The notes: a model not told the origin generated them from the letters alone. A stretch of 64,000 nucleotides of DNA from Pseudoips prasinana (GCA_951640165.1 OX621237.1:3286001-3350000), one strand, 5' to 3'; counted from the first letter of the stretch, positions 1-11,176 are shown. Translations and numbers: made by a program.

Positions 1-49
1 AATAATAAATATAAATAATAAAAATAAATAATAAAACATTATGTTACTT

Positions 50-104
50 GCTGCTACGGAACCCTTCATGGGCGAGTCCGACTCGCACTTGGCCGGTTTT
101 TTTT
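50..104 (-). repeat. End fragment of GGGTTCCG-bounded dispersed repeat
   Basis: Reverse-strand copy of the terminal segment that also starts the repeats at 23595, 51384 and 62961 (CCGGCCAAGTGCGAGTCGG then GGGTTCCG). Only the end is present. Confidence 0.75.
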
Positions 105-347
105 ATTGAAACAAATAAGCTAATACGAGTATAATAATAAGCATTTTTTTAGATAAAATAAATAACTATGGCAAGTAAGTAAGTACATACTTATAATGTC
201 ATCTTTAACTTTACGACTTCGTTGGGCATAGTTTCAGCAAAACTTCCGCCCAGGTATGCCGAATATGGATGAGGAGCTTCCTGCCACGGTTATTGCCATG
301 GACTACAGCAATTGGATGTACCCAACATTCAAAAATAAATATAAATG

Positions 348-529
348 TCTTGGGACAGTTAACACACTATCACCTGATCTCAAAATAGAGCCTGTACTGT
401 GGCAAGGTAGATAAATTACACCCAGACACAACAAAGAATCATGATCATCACACAAAGATTTGTCCTGTGTGGGGATTGAACCCACGACCCCATACTTACC
501 AAACCACTAGACCACCAGGTCAGTCCAAT
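348..529 (-). repeat. tRNA-derived SINE (family F), antisense
   Basis: On the minus strand a tRNA-like head carries a B box (GGGTTCAATCC-like) near 470-485. It is followed by the usual SINE body with the ACACAAATCTTTG / GTGTAATTTAT motifs and the segment matching TCTGATCCCAAACTA in related SINEs. Confidence 0.6.
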
Positions 530-852
530 CCAAGGTTTTATCCTTTTCTCGGGCCATATCTTTACAATAAAATAAATAAGTCATTATCTATGTATAACCT
601 TAATTATATAAATTGTAAAAGAATAGTCTGTATTTTTTTACAAAAGTTGACTTATAATGAGACTGAGGAGTTATTTATTATTCTAAAATAAGTTTATTTT
701 TAAACATTATATTTCTGGTTTTAAATTTGTTTAATTAAATATTGTTTAAATCTTATATTATGAGCTAGCTAAATATCATTGCTCTAATAAAATAAATTTT
801 ATAAATGTTTTCATACAATCAATACAATGTGTAGGTACCTAAATATCTATGT
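530..852. other. AT-rich stretch without recognisable gene
   Basis: No convincing coding sequence. Bases 764-822 resemble 5289-5345 (shared start AGCTAGCTAAATATCA), probably the same LINE 3'-UTR segment. Confidence 0.5.
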
Positions 853-967
853 TACTAGAAATAATAATGTATACAACTACATTACTACAAACATGTTCTG
901 ACTATTTACAAGCGCTTTTTTAAAGTCTACGTGAATAAAGACCTTTTTTATTTATTTTATTTTATTT
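853..967 (+). repeat. LINE 3'-UTR-like repeat with TTTTA tail
   Basis: Nearly the same sequence recurs at 15661-15767, including ATGTTCTGACTATTTACAAG, a GTGAATAAA polyadenylation-like signal and a terminal (TTTTA)n run. This is what the 3' end of a non-LTR retrotransposon looks like. The family is not identified. Confidence 0.6.
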
Positions 968-1928
968 TATAAAATGATAATTATACTCTTTAAGCCGTGA
1001 CAACGCCTGTGGTACAGGTTTAACCTAGTACAGGCATCAACTGTCTATAGCTTGGCTTAGTATTAATTACTTTTAATATAAATAGATATAAATTTGTACA
1101 CATTTTTTCTTTAATAAAAATTTATTTATTTATTATTATTATGTATAATAGTCAATAGAGTATAAGGTCTCTTAAGTATTGGCACGCGCGAGTACTAACC
1201 CTTTGAAGACCAGATTTTTGTTATTATGGACTATAAAAAATAATGTTATAGGGAGATCTTAAGCTTACAGTAACATTCGAGCAAATAGAAATAGTAACAG
1301 ATTTTCATAAAGATAACCACTACCGGCTATAAAATTATATTGATCTGACAAACTCTTAGTCAAAGTAATCACATAATACATTATAAAGTCGGTACATTAA
1401 AAGAGAAAAGTTAATAAAATTTAACAGACGTCAAGTTCATATCGCACCGGATACATATCTCAAGTTTTAATGTATAATAGCTAACTATCTAATTGGTGAT
1501 ACTACTTGTAGGCTAGGAGGTAGCGGCCGAGTAGCGAACGGCATCGTGAACGTGCATTCCAAGATTGTTAGATGCTACGGAAACGGGCGTTCAATAGATA
1601 CTAAATGGGGATATTGAGCTACGACTGAATAATTTGAATATTGATAACAGGGTATTCAGGGTATTCAAGGATGGTTCCCTTAATGAAGGCTTTCAAATAG
1701 ACATTCCATAAGAAACGCGATTATTAGGTATGTTTATGTTTTTCATTGTATAACACACATCAATAATTTCGTACATTTCTTAATTTTCGTTATCTATTCA
1801 TATTCGTAATATCTCGTATTGTCAGCAACATTGGCATTGGCTTTTTATTGAAATAAATGTATGTGAAATAAATTAAAGTAAAAAGGTACATTCACATGAA
1901 TAGTACATGTGAATATAAACCCTTTGTA
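968..1928. other. No recognisable feature
   Basis: About 960 bases of AT-rich DNA. Reading both strands shows only short chance open frames. Confidence 0.5.
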
Positions 1929-2063
1929 CAGACGCCAGCACATCAAACTACCCCAATCTGTCAAATTTCCGCAATTGAAAGTGAATCTTATGCTGATGTG
2001 ATAAAGTTGAAAATCTATAAAAGAAATTTGACAGATGGGGGTAGTTGCATGTGCTGGCGTCTG
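1929..2063. mobile_element. Tc1/mariner-type MITE, 135 bp
   Basis: Terminal inverted repeats of about 40 bases start CAGACGCCAGCACAT at the left and end with its complement at the right. TA dinucleotides flank both sides (1927-1928 and 2064-2065). There is no coding capacity. TA duplication plus CAG termini fits the Tc1/mariner group. Confidence 0.75.
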
Positions 2064-2065
2064 TA

Positions 2066-2667
2066 CTTTAATGTATTCAATGAAAAGTCAATACCTATAT
2101 TGCTGACAGCACGAGAAGTTGCTTTCCCACTAATCCCAAACGATAACGTTTCATAGATAGTTACTATCTCCTAGACTACATCAAGTATTGGTAACTTTCC
2201 AATATCGCGGTGTTAACGGTGTATACACATAATTAGTGACGTACCTACCTGTTTTACTATTTGTACATTTTTATACAGTAAACTCTTAGTGGGTCTGGTT
2301 GGGATTCATTTTGTTATTAATTATAATTAAATTCTGATTTTATTATAATGATTTTTATGTTTGCTATTTCCTATTGCTCTATACTTAATCATTAGCTGGT
2401 TAGTCACGGTTACATGATGGATTTATGATGAGAAAATTTGATAAATTTATGATGGATAGTGTTTAGGCTAGACTAGTTTTGATATGGAGACCATGGAAAA
2501 AATTGACAATTGGAAAATCAGATAGAGATTGTCGATATGTTATACTACAGTTGCTACCGCGTCCATAGGCTTGAGCTGTATTACCTAACCCTACACTTGA
2601 ACCCTGGGTAGCGCTTAGCGGTAACTACGTTTTAGTGCTAGTAAGTACTCTTTATTTTTATGCTCTA
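2066..2667. other. No recognisable feature
   Basis: AT-rich DNA with no gene or named repeat that I can support. Confidence 0.5.
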
Positions 2668-2819
2668 CTAGCTGTGCCCCGCGGTTTTACCCTCGTTAAA
2701 CTTTATAAATTATAGCCTAAGTGTTAATTAAGGGTGTCAATTTTATTAAAATCGCTCCAGCCGTTTTGGCGTGACGAAGTAACAAACATACACACTCACA
2801 AACTTTCGGCTTTATAATT
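2668..2819 (-). mobile_element. Non-autonomous Helitron fragment
   Basis: Reads from the 3' terminus CTAGCTGTGCCCCGCGG, the complement of the hairpin plus CTAG end of the Helitrons in this window. It degenerates after about 150 bases near a CTTTATAATTTT stretch. Confidence 0.7.
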
Positions 2820-2828
2820 TTTTTTTTC

Positions 2829-3065
2829 CTGTGACATTATTTACACACGGCCATCTGATCCCAAACTAAGCAGAGCTTGTACTATGGAAACCAGATGACT
2901 GATATACTACATATATTACTTTTCTTTTGTAAATACATATTTATATACAAACAGACATGTTCATGCACACAAATATTTGTCCTGGGTGGGAATCGAACCC
3001 ACGACCACCGGCGTAGAAAGCAAGCATTTGCCAACCACGCCAACAGGCCAATATAAGTGTGATGT
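2829..3065 (-). mobile_element. tRNA-derived SINE (family C), antisense
   Basis: The minus strand has a tRNA-like head near 2985-3060 with an A-box-like GGCGTGGTTGGC and B box GGTTCGATTCCCACC. The body contains GTGTGCATGAACATG and ends in the conserved ATCTGATCCCAAACTAAGC region. The same family is at 20120, 40025, 42163 and 62640. Confidence 0.8.
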
Positions 3066-3109
3066 GATGGACAATACAAGACAAGAAGCAGTATGGTACG
3101 CCTCTTTCT

Positions 3110-3190
3110 AAATGATCTGACGATCTTATGAGGATCGCTGGTAGCGCAAGACCAGCAATTGTGGAGATCTTTGGGGGACGACTATGTCGG
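3110..3190 (+). repeat. RTE LINE 3'-end fragment
   Basis: Matches the last coding bases of the RTE element at 60755-62239 (GATGATCTTGTG / GGATCGCTGG / GGAGATCTTTGGGGG), corresponding to its C-terminal WTDDLVRVAGNCW region. Degraded and truncated. Confidence 0.6.
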
Positions 3191-3195
3191 CACTT

Positions 3196-3372
3196 TTGGT
3201 GTCACTAATATCTAGATTATGAGCGCTTCAGAACACGGAGTGGTTCAGATCTTAAACTACTTTAGGATTCCCTAATATCTAGAGACTGGTGGATGACAGT
3301 TTATGGGCGCTTTGGAGCACGGGGCGGCTCAGATCTTAAACTACTTATGGGTAACTAATGTCTCGAGACTGA
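3196..3372. repeat. Two-copy imperfect direct repeat
   Basis: The motif CTAATATCTAG ... GCGCTTnnGAnCACGG ... CTCAGATCTTAAACTACTT occurs twice with a spacing of about 80 bases (around 3207-3262 and 3274-3345). A third partial start is near 3352. Not part of any coding frame. Confidence 0.6.
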
Positions 3373-3871
3373 TCCTTTCTTAAATATAAATAAATAAATA
3401 AAAAAGCTTTATTCCAAACAAGCACAGATAATCCTTAACTTAGTTTACATCTAAGACGATATAATTAATTGCGTTTAGTTTACATAATACTTATGAAGCA
3501 TGCAACATTATAAATACCAGCTAGGAAAGGCGTCTACCTCAGCAAATGTTACAGTAAATAATAATTATTACTGTAACGCTGATCTTCCGATAGCACTTAA
3601 AAAACTACTAAGTAGGTAGCTTATTAGATAAACAGAAATCTTTGTCACAATAACTTCAATGACTTTCAAACATTTTTTCAATGACTCGTTGGTAAATATA
3701 AGGCAGGTGCATCGATTAACAAAGTTTAAATGAATGCCAGCTAAAAGCGAGTTGCATCGCTTTATTAGAGTTCCGTATACAGAGCATTAAGTAATTAGTT
3801 TAACCACGGTCAAAAATGGTTGTTTAGAATCATCTAAAGAATAATTTAAATACAAATAATAGTAAATAACG
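3373..3871. other. No gene; small palindrome
   Basis: AT-rich. It opens with a (TAAA)n-like tract that may be a LINE tail in reverse. A short palindrome GTTACAGTAA...TTACTGTAAC lies around 3549-3577. Confidence 0.45.
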
Positions 3872-4121
3872 AAGCGCTCATAGCTAGACACTCTCACCGG
3901 TCTGAAGCGATCGGTGAGGTTAAGCAACTAGGCTCGCGGTCAGTCCATAGATGGGTGACCGCCAAAGTGGTTTAATTTCTGAGCGTCTCTGTGCTTCGGA
4001 GGGCACGTTAAGCTGTCGGTCCCGGTTGTAGCCATTAGACAACAGTCGTTAAGCCATGTCAGAGGCCTACTGGGCGGCTTGAGCAACTCTGATACTAGGG
4101 TTACCACTACCCACATGATAA
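3872..4121 (+). mobile_element. 5S rRNA-derived SINE (family E)
   Basis: The first 90 bases resemble 5S rRNA: an ACCGGTCT..CGATCGGTGAGG segment, GTTAAGCAAC (box A) and GATGGGTGACCGC (box C). The non-5S body then follows with GCTTCGGAGGGCACGTTAAGC and CAGTCGTTAAGCCATGTCAG, ending in a TGATAAG tail. The same structure recurs at 21120-21378, 49422-49682, 53889-54094 and elsewhere. Confidence 0.8.
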
Positions 4122-4149
4122 GACTACACGACACAACAAGACACTAGAC

Positions 4150-4776
4150 TCAAAATTGCAATGGGCTCCTCAGATTGAAAAGCTTGCAGCTAAATTAAGT
4201 TCGGCTTCCTATGCCGTTTGGAAAATAAGACAATTGTCAGATGAACAAACTGCTAGATCGGTATATTTCGCGTACTTCCATAGTATTATGTGGCATTCTG
4301 CTGTGGGGTTCGGCAGCTGACATAAGTACTATTTTAAATTTACAAAAAAGAGCAGTCAGAGCCATTTATGGGTTAGGTAGTCGCGAATCTTTGCGAACTT
4401 TGTTTAAAGAAGTAAATATACTAACGGTGCCATCTGAGTATATATATCAGAATATATTGTATGTTAGAAAAAATATTAATAACTATAGAAAAAAAAGTGA
4501 CCTGCATAACATAAATACTAGGAATAAAGACAAACTTGCAATTCCGGGCTTTAGAGTCAGCAAAACGAATAAATCATTTTTAGAAAATTGTATTAGGTTT
4601 TATAACAAGCTTCCTACTCATATTACTGATCTGCCTGACACAAGTTTCAGGACACATATTAAACGTGTACTTATGGCAAGGGGTTATTATACCACTAAAG
4701 AGTACATCGATGACAAAGACGCCTGGCGCTTACCACCTACCTGCACATTGCTCGCTGGAGATCTTGTAGCCATATA
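4150..4776 (+). pseudogene. CR1/Jockey-like reverse transcriptase C-terminal fragment
   Basis: The C-terminal third of a non-LTR retrotransposon ORF2, downstream of the catalytic domain. The frame reads ...KLSSASYAVWKIRQLS and then shifts near 4285-4295 into GILLWGSAADISTI...LQKRAVRAIYGLG. The end contains CIRFYNKLPTHITDLP and YYTTKEYIDDKDAW, hallmarks of the CR1/Jockey thumb and C-terminal domain. The palm and endonuclease are missing, so this is a 5'-truncated, frameshifted insertion. It begins a few bases after the preceding SINE, and its probable 3' UTR continues to about 4900. Confidence 0.85.
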
Positions 4777-4990
4777 GACATGACTAATTTGTTGAGTTAC
4801 GTGAACTATCTGTGACTATCTGTAATATGATTGCTAACATATACAAAATTTAAATTTATTGACTGTCTCAAAATGAATAATGTTATTGTTTCAATGTTTT
4901 TTTTTGTTTCCTAAATATAATCTAAATTAATATTCATTCAGACAACCGATCGAGCAGATATTGTGTTTGCCTACTAAATAATTACTTTAA

Positions 4991-5239
4991 GTGGACCAAA
5001 CCCCGTATTCATGCCCGCTTGAGTATGTTTCGCCGGACCGTCTCAACTGGGCCGTGTTGAAACCGGTAGTAGATGAACCTGTTGAGTTTGTTTCGCTGGG
5101 TCTTCTCAGTTGGGGCGCATTGGATCCGGTGATAGCATTAAAGCGCGACCGTCGTTTTAAAAACAAGGTCCGTTATAATAATAATACTGAATACCTTAAT
5201 ATAGACAGAACCATTCAGACAATATGTAGTAAAATATAA
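4991..5239 (+). other. Unrecognised open frame with internal repeat
   Basis: An 82-codon open stretch (no ATG at its first codon, which is GTG). Its product has two similar blocks, EYVSPDRLNWAVLKPV and EFVSLGLLSWGALDPV, followed by a basic RDRRFKNKVRY segment. GC content is higher than in the flanks. I recognise no family. It lies between a CR1 3' end and the next CR1 element and may be a remnant of element sequence. Confidence 0.25.
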
Positions 5240-5288
5240 ATTTCAATCATTAAACCTAAACATAATCACCTTGACAATAACTTAATAC

Positions 5289-5345
5289 AAGCTAGCTAAA
5301 TATCACTACTATTATAAAATAAACTGTACAAATGTTTTAACATTC
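5289..5345 (+). repeat. Copy of the 764-822 repeat
   Basis: Shares AGCTAGCTAAATATCA and an AATAAA-containing segment with 764-822. Probably a LINE 3'-UTR fragment. Confidence 0.45.
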
Positions 5346-5356
5346 CATGTAACTAA

Positions 5357-6295
5357 GTATCTGTAAACATTGACCTAAAACAAGAACTGAAGGAATGCAA
5401 ATCAAAACTAGCAGCATTTCAAAAAACTTGTTTGCCTGAAAAGCAGATTCCTCATTTACCGATTCCAAATACAAATTCCTCCGACAGCACTGGGAAGAAT
5501 AATAACTGTAAAAACAACGTGCAAAATGCAAACACTTCGCAAACCGTTCCTGTTCTCATAGAAAACTACAAATGCCAACACCAGCAAAACCATGTTATAA
5601 TAAATAAAAGTTTAGACGTTACTTCAAAAACCTATAAAATAGAAAGGATTTGTTTGATTAGTTGTAATAAAAATAATAACATACTGAATATCTGTGAATA
5701 TACATTCTCGGAATTTAACTTTTGTCACTATAGCATGCCTCACGCAGGTATCAAACAACTGTTTGCCAACATAGGTCAAAAAGTAAACAATTTTACCAAG
5801 GATGATTTTTGCGTTGTGTATATTGGGGAGCGAGATTTTGAAATGTCTAATAATTACAAGGAACTGATTGGCTACATAAGATACGAACTCGAAAAATCAA
5901 AAAATACTAATGTAATATTATGTTTACCAAATTTTAAATTGAATAATAATTGTACAATATTTAATAAGAGAATTGAATTGTTTAACTATCTGTTGGGCAA
6001 TGACTCTGAAATTTGTAATTCTATTTATATTTTTGATTTTAATAGTTCTTTACAATACAATTTTAAAATGTTTTGGCGAAATAATTCCAAGGTAAATAAT
6101 ATAGGTATGGCCAAGATTTTCCAAGATCTCCCACTATTTATAAATAATTATATAATATTAGATATTAATCAGCTTACAAGCACTACTAGCGATATTACAA
6201 CAGACAGTGCTCTTCCTAGCAAACGACAACCAAAACGAGGTACAATACCGCACTACTTCAAAAGGGTAGATTTAAATAATAATTTTCGCCAGTAA
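5357..6295 (+). CDS. CR1-like ORF1 protein, esterase-like fold suspected
   Basis: ORF1 of the CR1-like element, about 312 codons open. It begins within a heptad-like segment (LKQELKECKSKLAAFQK), suggesting the tail of a coiled coil, then a low-complexity Asn/Ser-rich linker. The C-terminal half has blocks placed as in the SGNH-esterase-like ORF1 of some CR1 elements: IERICLISC, DDFCVVYIGERDF, KNTNVILCLPNFK and SKVNNIGMAKIFQDLP. The catalytic Ser of a GDS motif and the DxxH motif are not visible, so enzyme activity is not implied. The last segment is basic (SKRQPKRG). The true start is not present or not determinable. ORF2 begins 7 bases downstream. Confidence 0.65.
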   Translation, partial: VSVNIDLKQELKECKSKLAAFQKTCLPEKQIPHLPIPNTNSSDSTGKNNNCKNNVQNANTSQTVPVLIENYKCQHQQNHVIINKSLDVTSKTYKIERICLISCNKNNNILNICEYTFSEFNFCHYSMPHAGIKQLFANIGQKVNNFTKDDFCVVYIGERDFEMSNNYKELIGYIRYELEKSKNTNVILCLPNFKLNNNCTIFNKRIELFNYLLGNDSEICNSIYIFDFNSSLQYNFKMFWRNNSKVNNIGMAKIFQDLPLFINNYIILDINQLTSTTSDITTDSALPSKRQPKRGTIPHYFKRVDLNNNFRQ

Positions 6296-6302
6296 GTTTA
6301 CA

Positions 6303-7548
6303 ATGTTTACTATAATGCACCAAAATATAGCCGGTGTACTAAACAAAATTGATTATGTAGAGAATGTACTAGAAGAACTACATAATAAACAGAAAAGAAT
6401 ACATATATTATGCTTATGTGAAACATTTATACAAAAGGGTAGCGAAAGTAATCTTAACATAAAAAACTATACAGTAGCTGCAAATTATTCTCGTGAAAGG
6501 CAGAAGAGAGGTGGTTCTTGTATATTACTTGAGAACAGCATTGCTTACTATAAAATTCTGAAAATTTGTGAACAATTGGCTTCACCTTTCTCATTTGAAT
6601 GCTGCGGAATAGAAATACCATGTCATAAGCTCGTAATAATCAATATTTACAGAATACCAGATAGAACTCTAACTAGTACGTTTTTAGATAAACTCGATAA
6701 ACTGCTTTATCACATTACTACAAAAAAATATGGTTACAAAATAATTGTTACCGGAGATTGGAATATTAACACCTTAACCAAGAATTTAATTACGAAAGAG
6801 CTGCTTAGCATTCTATACAATAACAACCTAGATCCACATATCACTAAACCAGCATGACAAACCTCTTGCATTGATCAAATTGCTAGTAATATATATAAAC
6901 CTCACATAGATATACATTATCTAGGGCTATCTGACCACAAAACTGCCCAATCGATATCATTTAAGGTTAAAAGTAAAGACTTAGCTTCGGAATATATAGT
7001 GGAAAAGAGAGACTACAATAAAGTAAATATAAATAAGTTTCAGGAATGTATGTCTGCTTTATCATTTTCAGAAACATATGATACAGTAGAAACAAATGAA
7101 TCTTTCCAAAAATTTCATGATATGGTAATCTTATTTAATAATCTCTGTTTTCCAATCAACCTAATAAAAATTAGTCGAATAAGAACCAATCCAAAATGGA
7201 TAACTAACGGCATCCGATTATCTTGCGCTTATAAAAGAAAAAAATACCTTAACCTTTTGCGTAACAAGAAAAATATTGGTAAAAACCATCTAGACTACTC
7301 GAAATACAGCCATATATTGAGAAAATGTATTCACAAAGCCCATCAATTACACAATCATAATGTGCTAACCAATGCTAAAAATAAATGAAAGGCTACCTGG
7401 AACATAATAAAAGAAAATGTTTACAATCCAACCATTATGAATAAAATTGATCACATTAGTATTGATGGTACTCATATAAGTGACCCACAGCTCATAGCTG
7501 AAACATTCAATAATTACTTTATTGGCACTCAAAGTTCAGAAAGCAAAT
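6303..7548 (+). pseudogene. CR1 ORF2 5' part: APE-type endonuclease
   Basis: The start MFTIMHQNIAGVLNKIDYVE carries the N of the QN motif. LCLCETFI (E), IIVTGDWNIN (GDxN) and, after a stop, LSDHKTAQ (SDH) complete an apurinic-type endonuclease that would nick target DNA to prime reverse transcription. TGA codons interrupt the same frame at 6855-6857 and 7386-7388. The first looks like a CGA-to-TGA change, since the frame continues QTSCIDQIASNIY. The frame runs to about 7545, where an antisense CR1 fragment is inserted. Confidence 0.85.
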
Positions 7549-8442
7549 TCAATTCAATTCAATTCAATTTTATTTGCTCAATACAGGTATTACAGAGGAT
7601 GGTACACATTAAACTTATTTGAACGCTGTATTCTACCTAAAAACTAAGGCATGCAAATTGTTTCATATACAAATTTAAACAAACAAGAATAAGTTACATT
7701 GATTTCGACGAGTGCAATTATTAAACTTAAGTTATATATATATATAATTAGATCACAATATAATCAATTAATTAAGTAAATGTTTCAATGTCAGATAAGA
7801 TATAGAATTATAATAAATGTCAAATAGTATTGAACAATGTCACGTTAATAGAAGTAAATGTCAAAATAATATATAAGATTCTAAAATACAACAATCATAC
7901 AGGTACAAAAATACAATAAGCATTACTTTCAATTTAAAATTTATCATTTAGGAATTCAGTCACACTATAATAATTTTTATTCACAAGAAATTGCTTCAAT
8001 TCTTTTTTGAAAATCTTGTCATTACTTCCTTTAAACGCTTTGGGCAGTTTGTTATATATTAGTGGCCCCATATAGAACACGCTTTTATGCATCAGAGTAG
8101 TTTTTGATTTTCTAAGACAAAGACGATACTCGTCTCGTTGCCGTCTGTTACTACTCTCTGAAGCTACATTATACAGGTATAAATGAAGTTTAACAAACAC
8201 AGCAATTTCATATATATAAAGACAAGGTAGTGGTAGTATTTTATACTTGCGGAAAAAGGGTGCACAACTCTCAATGGTTTTTAACCCAAACATGGCCCTT
8301 AAACATCTTTTCTGTGCTTTGAAAATTCGATCTCGGTCTGTGGAGTTCCCCCAAAAAATCAAACCATATCTTAAGATAGAGGATACCATTCCATGATATG
8401 CAGTCACTACAGTTCTAACGTTACTAATTTGAGCTAGTTCGT
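7548..8442 (-). mobile_element. 5'-truncated CR1 fragment, antisense, inserted in the CR1 element
   Basis: The minus strand ends with an (AATTG)n-type tail at 7548-7566, the same tail style as the host CR1 at 15635-15651. The left flank (GTTCAGAAAGC) and right flank (GTTCGTAAAGTGC) are similar and may be a diverged target duplication. The element carries only the C-terminal coding part and 3' UTR. Confidence 0.8.
7934..8440 (-). pseudogene. CR1 ORF2 C-terminal fragment
   Basis: Open frame reading LAQISNVRTVVTAYHGMVSS, then GLIFWGNSTDRDRIFKAQKR and CLRAMFGLKTIESC, ending with LIYNKLPKAFKG and YYSVTEFLNDKF. These are the conserved C-terminal blocks after the CR1 reverse transcriptase palm. No stop interrupts this piece, but it lacks endonuclease and catalytic residues because of 5' truncation. 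The true product start is absent. Confidence 0.85.
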
Positions 8443-9607
8443 AAAGTGCATATACAGACTTATTGTACTGTTGAGTTATCTAATTTAAAAAATAATGTAA
8501 ATAGCATGTTTTTACAACCCACTAATACTAATGAGGTGTACAGAATTATTATGTCCCTCAATAACAGTAAATCTGTAGGTTACGATGAATTGCCTACAAA
8601 TATAATACAATCTTGTGCCAAATACATATCTGGTCCATTAAGTCACATAATAAACCTGTCGTTTGAAAATGGTATATTTCCGGAAGGTTTAAAAACGTCA
8701 ATAGTTAAGCCCATATATAAAAAAGGAGATAGCTGCTCATTAAATAATTATAGACCAATTACATTGATCCCAGTGCTTTCAAAAGTATTTGAAACTGCAA
8801 TGCTTAGGCGATTAAATGCGTTTTTAAGTAAATTTAACATACTTCAAGAGCAACAATATGGGTTTCGAAAATATAGCTCAACTACATTGGCATGTTTTCA
8901 TCTAATGAAATACATAACTGAAAGCATAAATAATAAAACACCAATCGCAGCCATATTTCTCGACATGTCAAAAGCTTTTGACTACGTAGACCACTCTGTT
9001 TTGCTAAAAAAAATACAAATATATGGTATCAGAGCTAAAGCACACGATTGGCTAAAAAGTTACTTAGACAATAGAATACAATGCACTGAGGTAACACACA
9101 TATCGGGTTCAAAAACGATGGAAAAACATAAATCTGCCTATAAAATCAACAGCCGTGGAGTACCTCAAGGAAGTATACTGGGACCATTACTGTTCCTTTT
9201 ATATATTAATGATTTGCCCAATGCCCTACTCTATAAATGTATTTTATTTGCGGATGATACAACTTTAATAGTTCAACAAAAAACGCCTAGTACATTTAAT
9301 AATGACTTAAATACTGCCTTACTACAAACAATTAATTGGCTAGAAGCAAATAATCTAAAGATTAATTTAGGCAAAACACAAGTGGTACAATTTAATACAT
9401 ACCATGGCTCGGATTGCCCTTTAAATATTATGGTTATGGTGATAATCAAATAGAATCAGTTGAAAGTGTAAGGTTTCTGGGATTCATTTTGGACAAGCAT
9501 TGTAGTTGGAAACAACATATAGATTATGTATGCAATAGACTGGACAAATTTATTTTTGCTCTACGTAGGTTACGTCACATCTCAACCAGGCAAACAGCCT
9601 TAAATGC
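8443..9607 (+). pseudogene. CR1 ORF2 middle part: reverse transcriptase
   Basis: Continues the ORF2 interrupted at 7548. It includes LNNSKSVGYDELPTNII, PIYKKGDSCSLNNYRPITL, QYGFRKYSSTT, IFLDMSKAFDYVDH (first catalytic Asp), SRGVPQGSILGPLLFLLYIN and CILFADDTTLI, the FADD catalytic motif. A frameshift occurs between about 9414 and 9450; the frame then continues SVRFLGFILDKHCSW and RLDKFIFALRRLRH up to TALNAY, where the DNA transposon at 9612 interrupts it. Catalytic motifs look intact but the gene is broken. Confidence 0.9.
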
Positions 9608-9611
9608 ATAT
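9608..9611. repeat. Target-site duplication ATAT, left copy
   Basis: ATAT at 9608-9611 matches ATAT at 14997-15000. Removing 9612-15000 restores a continuous CR1 coding order (NAY then HGY). The sequence is self-complementary, so a TA or TAT duplication is also possible. Confidence 0.7.
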
Positions 9612-9970
9612 CGCCTCTTTACAAGAATAATGTGGTATTTCTTAAACCACAACTTTACAGGAGAGCAATTATAAACATTGAAATGTTTATAAATTCTCAA
9701 ATATTGATAATTTTAACGTGGAAAAACAATTAAATTATTGCATATATTAATGATCTTTATAAAAATAAGAAAAAAAAACAGTTTAATATCAAATAGGTAA
9801 AAAAACTGGTTTAAAAAAAACACAGAATCACATGTCACGTTTTTAATGAAAATATGTCACAAAATGCTTGTAACATATTAATATATCACATTGAAGGTGT
9901 TAAATATAGGTGTAAGGCTATGTAATAAGTTAAATAAAACACACTTTCAAAATAAAGATATTGTATTTTT

Positions 9971-10472
9971 AAAAATACAAATTTACCAAAACAATGGTTT
10001 TTAAACATCATGAAATTAGTTTAGGGCACAATTATCAACATGAGATCACAATCAATCACATGGAGTACTAAGTACTCGCTTTTATTAAAATTATAAACTA
10101 ACAAATTACTTCAAAAATTAAAAAAAAAACAAAAATTTAACTGCTTAAAATTATATAATAGTCATAAATGACTTCTAATACAATTATGGCACCGAGTTTT
10201 ATAGTACCTAAACCATTCTTTTGCTAAATATATATTTTTTAAAATACAAATTTACCAAAACAATGGTTTAGTTACATCATAAAATTAGTTTAAGGCACAA
10301 AAATCAACATCAGATCACAATCAATCACAAAGAGTACTAAGTACTCGCTTTTATTAAAATTATAAACTAAAAAATTACTTCAAATATAAAGAAAAAATCA
10401 AAAAATTCAATGCTTAAAGTTATACGTAAATGACTTCTAACACAATTATGGCACTGAGTGTTATTGTGCTTA
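9971..10472. repeat. Two-copy tandem duplication, about 270-base period
   Basis: Units at about 9971-10211 and 10241-10472 share AAATACAAATTTACCAAAAC, GAGTACTAAGTACTCGC and ATGACTTCTAA..CAATTATGGC. They lie in the 3' non-coding part of the DNA transposon. Confidence 0.8.
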
Positions 10473-11174
10473 TTAGAAATTCAAAATAGGAACATTGCCA
10501 TTACTCTACTCTTCATAATCATAGAATCAAAAAATCTCTTAAGACCAATAAAACACAATTTCTAAAAAAACACAATTCAAAAAATCTTTATACTTAATCA
10601 GTCTTATCACAAGGATTCGTAAAATGGCTTGTGGTATCTAGGAATGAGGTTTTTATTGACCAAATCCATGAGCTCAGTTTTTTTTCTCTCGGCTAGTCCA
10701 GGTTTCTGAAGATAGGCTTTTTGCAAATGTAAATTAATGCTTTGGTTATTATGATTTCGCTTTTTCTTCACCACTATAGCTTTCTTGAATAATTCATCAG
10801 CGTACGATTCTTTGAAAAATATAGCATCGGGATCAGACCTTTGAACTTTTATTATCTTTAGTGCAGCCAGTTTTGCAGTAATATTGTCTTCATCTTTCGT
10901 TATAGCAAAGTTCATTTAAGTGCATATACTTTTCCAATCAAAAAAATCATCGAAACACATTTCATTAACATGAAATGGCTCACTTTTTTTCCTTGCCGCC
11001 TTTATAGCCTCGATAAATGCGTCAGGTGTATACAAGGGTCCTGATTTCAGTTGCCTTTTAACTTCTCTCTCGATTTGAGAGTGAGCTGAATCCCCCTCGT
11101 TTTGCGTATGACCTTTAATGAGGTATTTGTGCGTGATTGAATTGAGATTTGGCAGAGTTTTGACTGCGTAAGTG

Positions 11175-11176
11175 TA
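11175..11176. repeat. TA target duplication, left
   Basis: TA at 11175-11176 pairs with TA at 13574-13575 around the Tc1-like element. The host codon order ATG-TAC-ACT-TAC is restored when the element is removed. Confidence 0.8.

Noticed and set aside
3900..3970. Possible 5S rRNA gene
   Set aside because: Only the promoter part resembles 5S; the rest is SINE body, and the structure repeats across the window.
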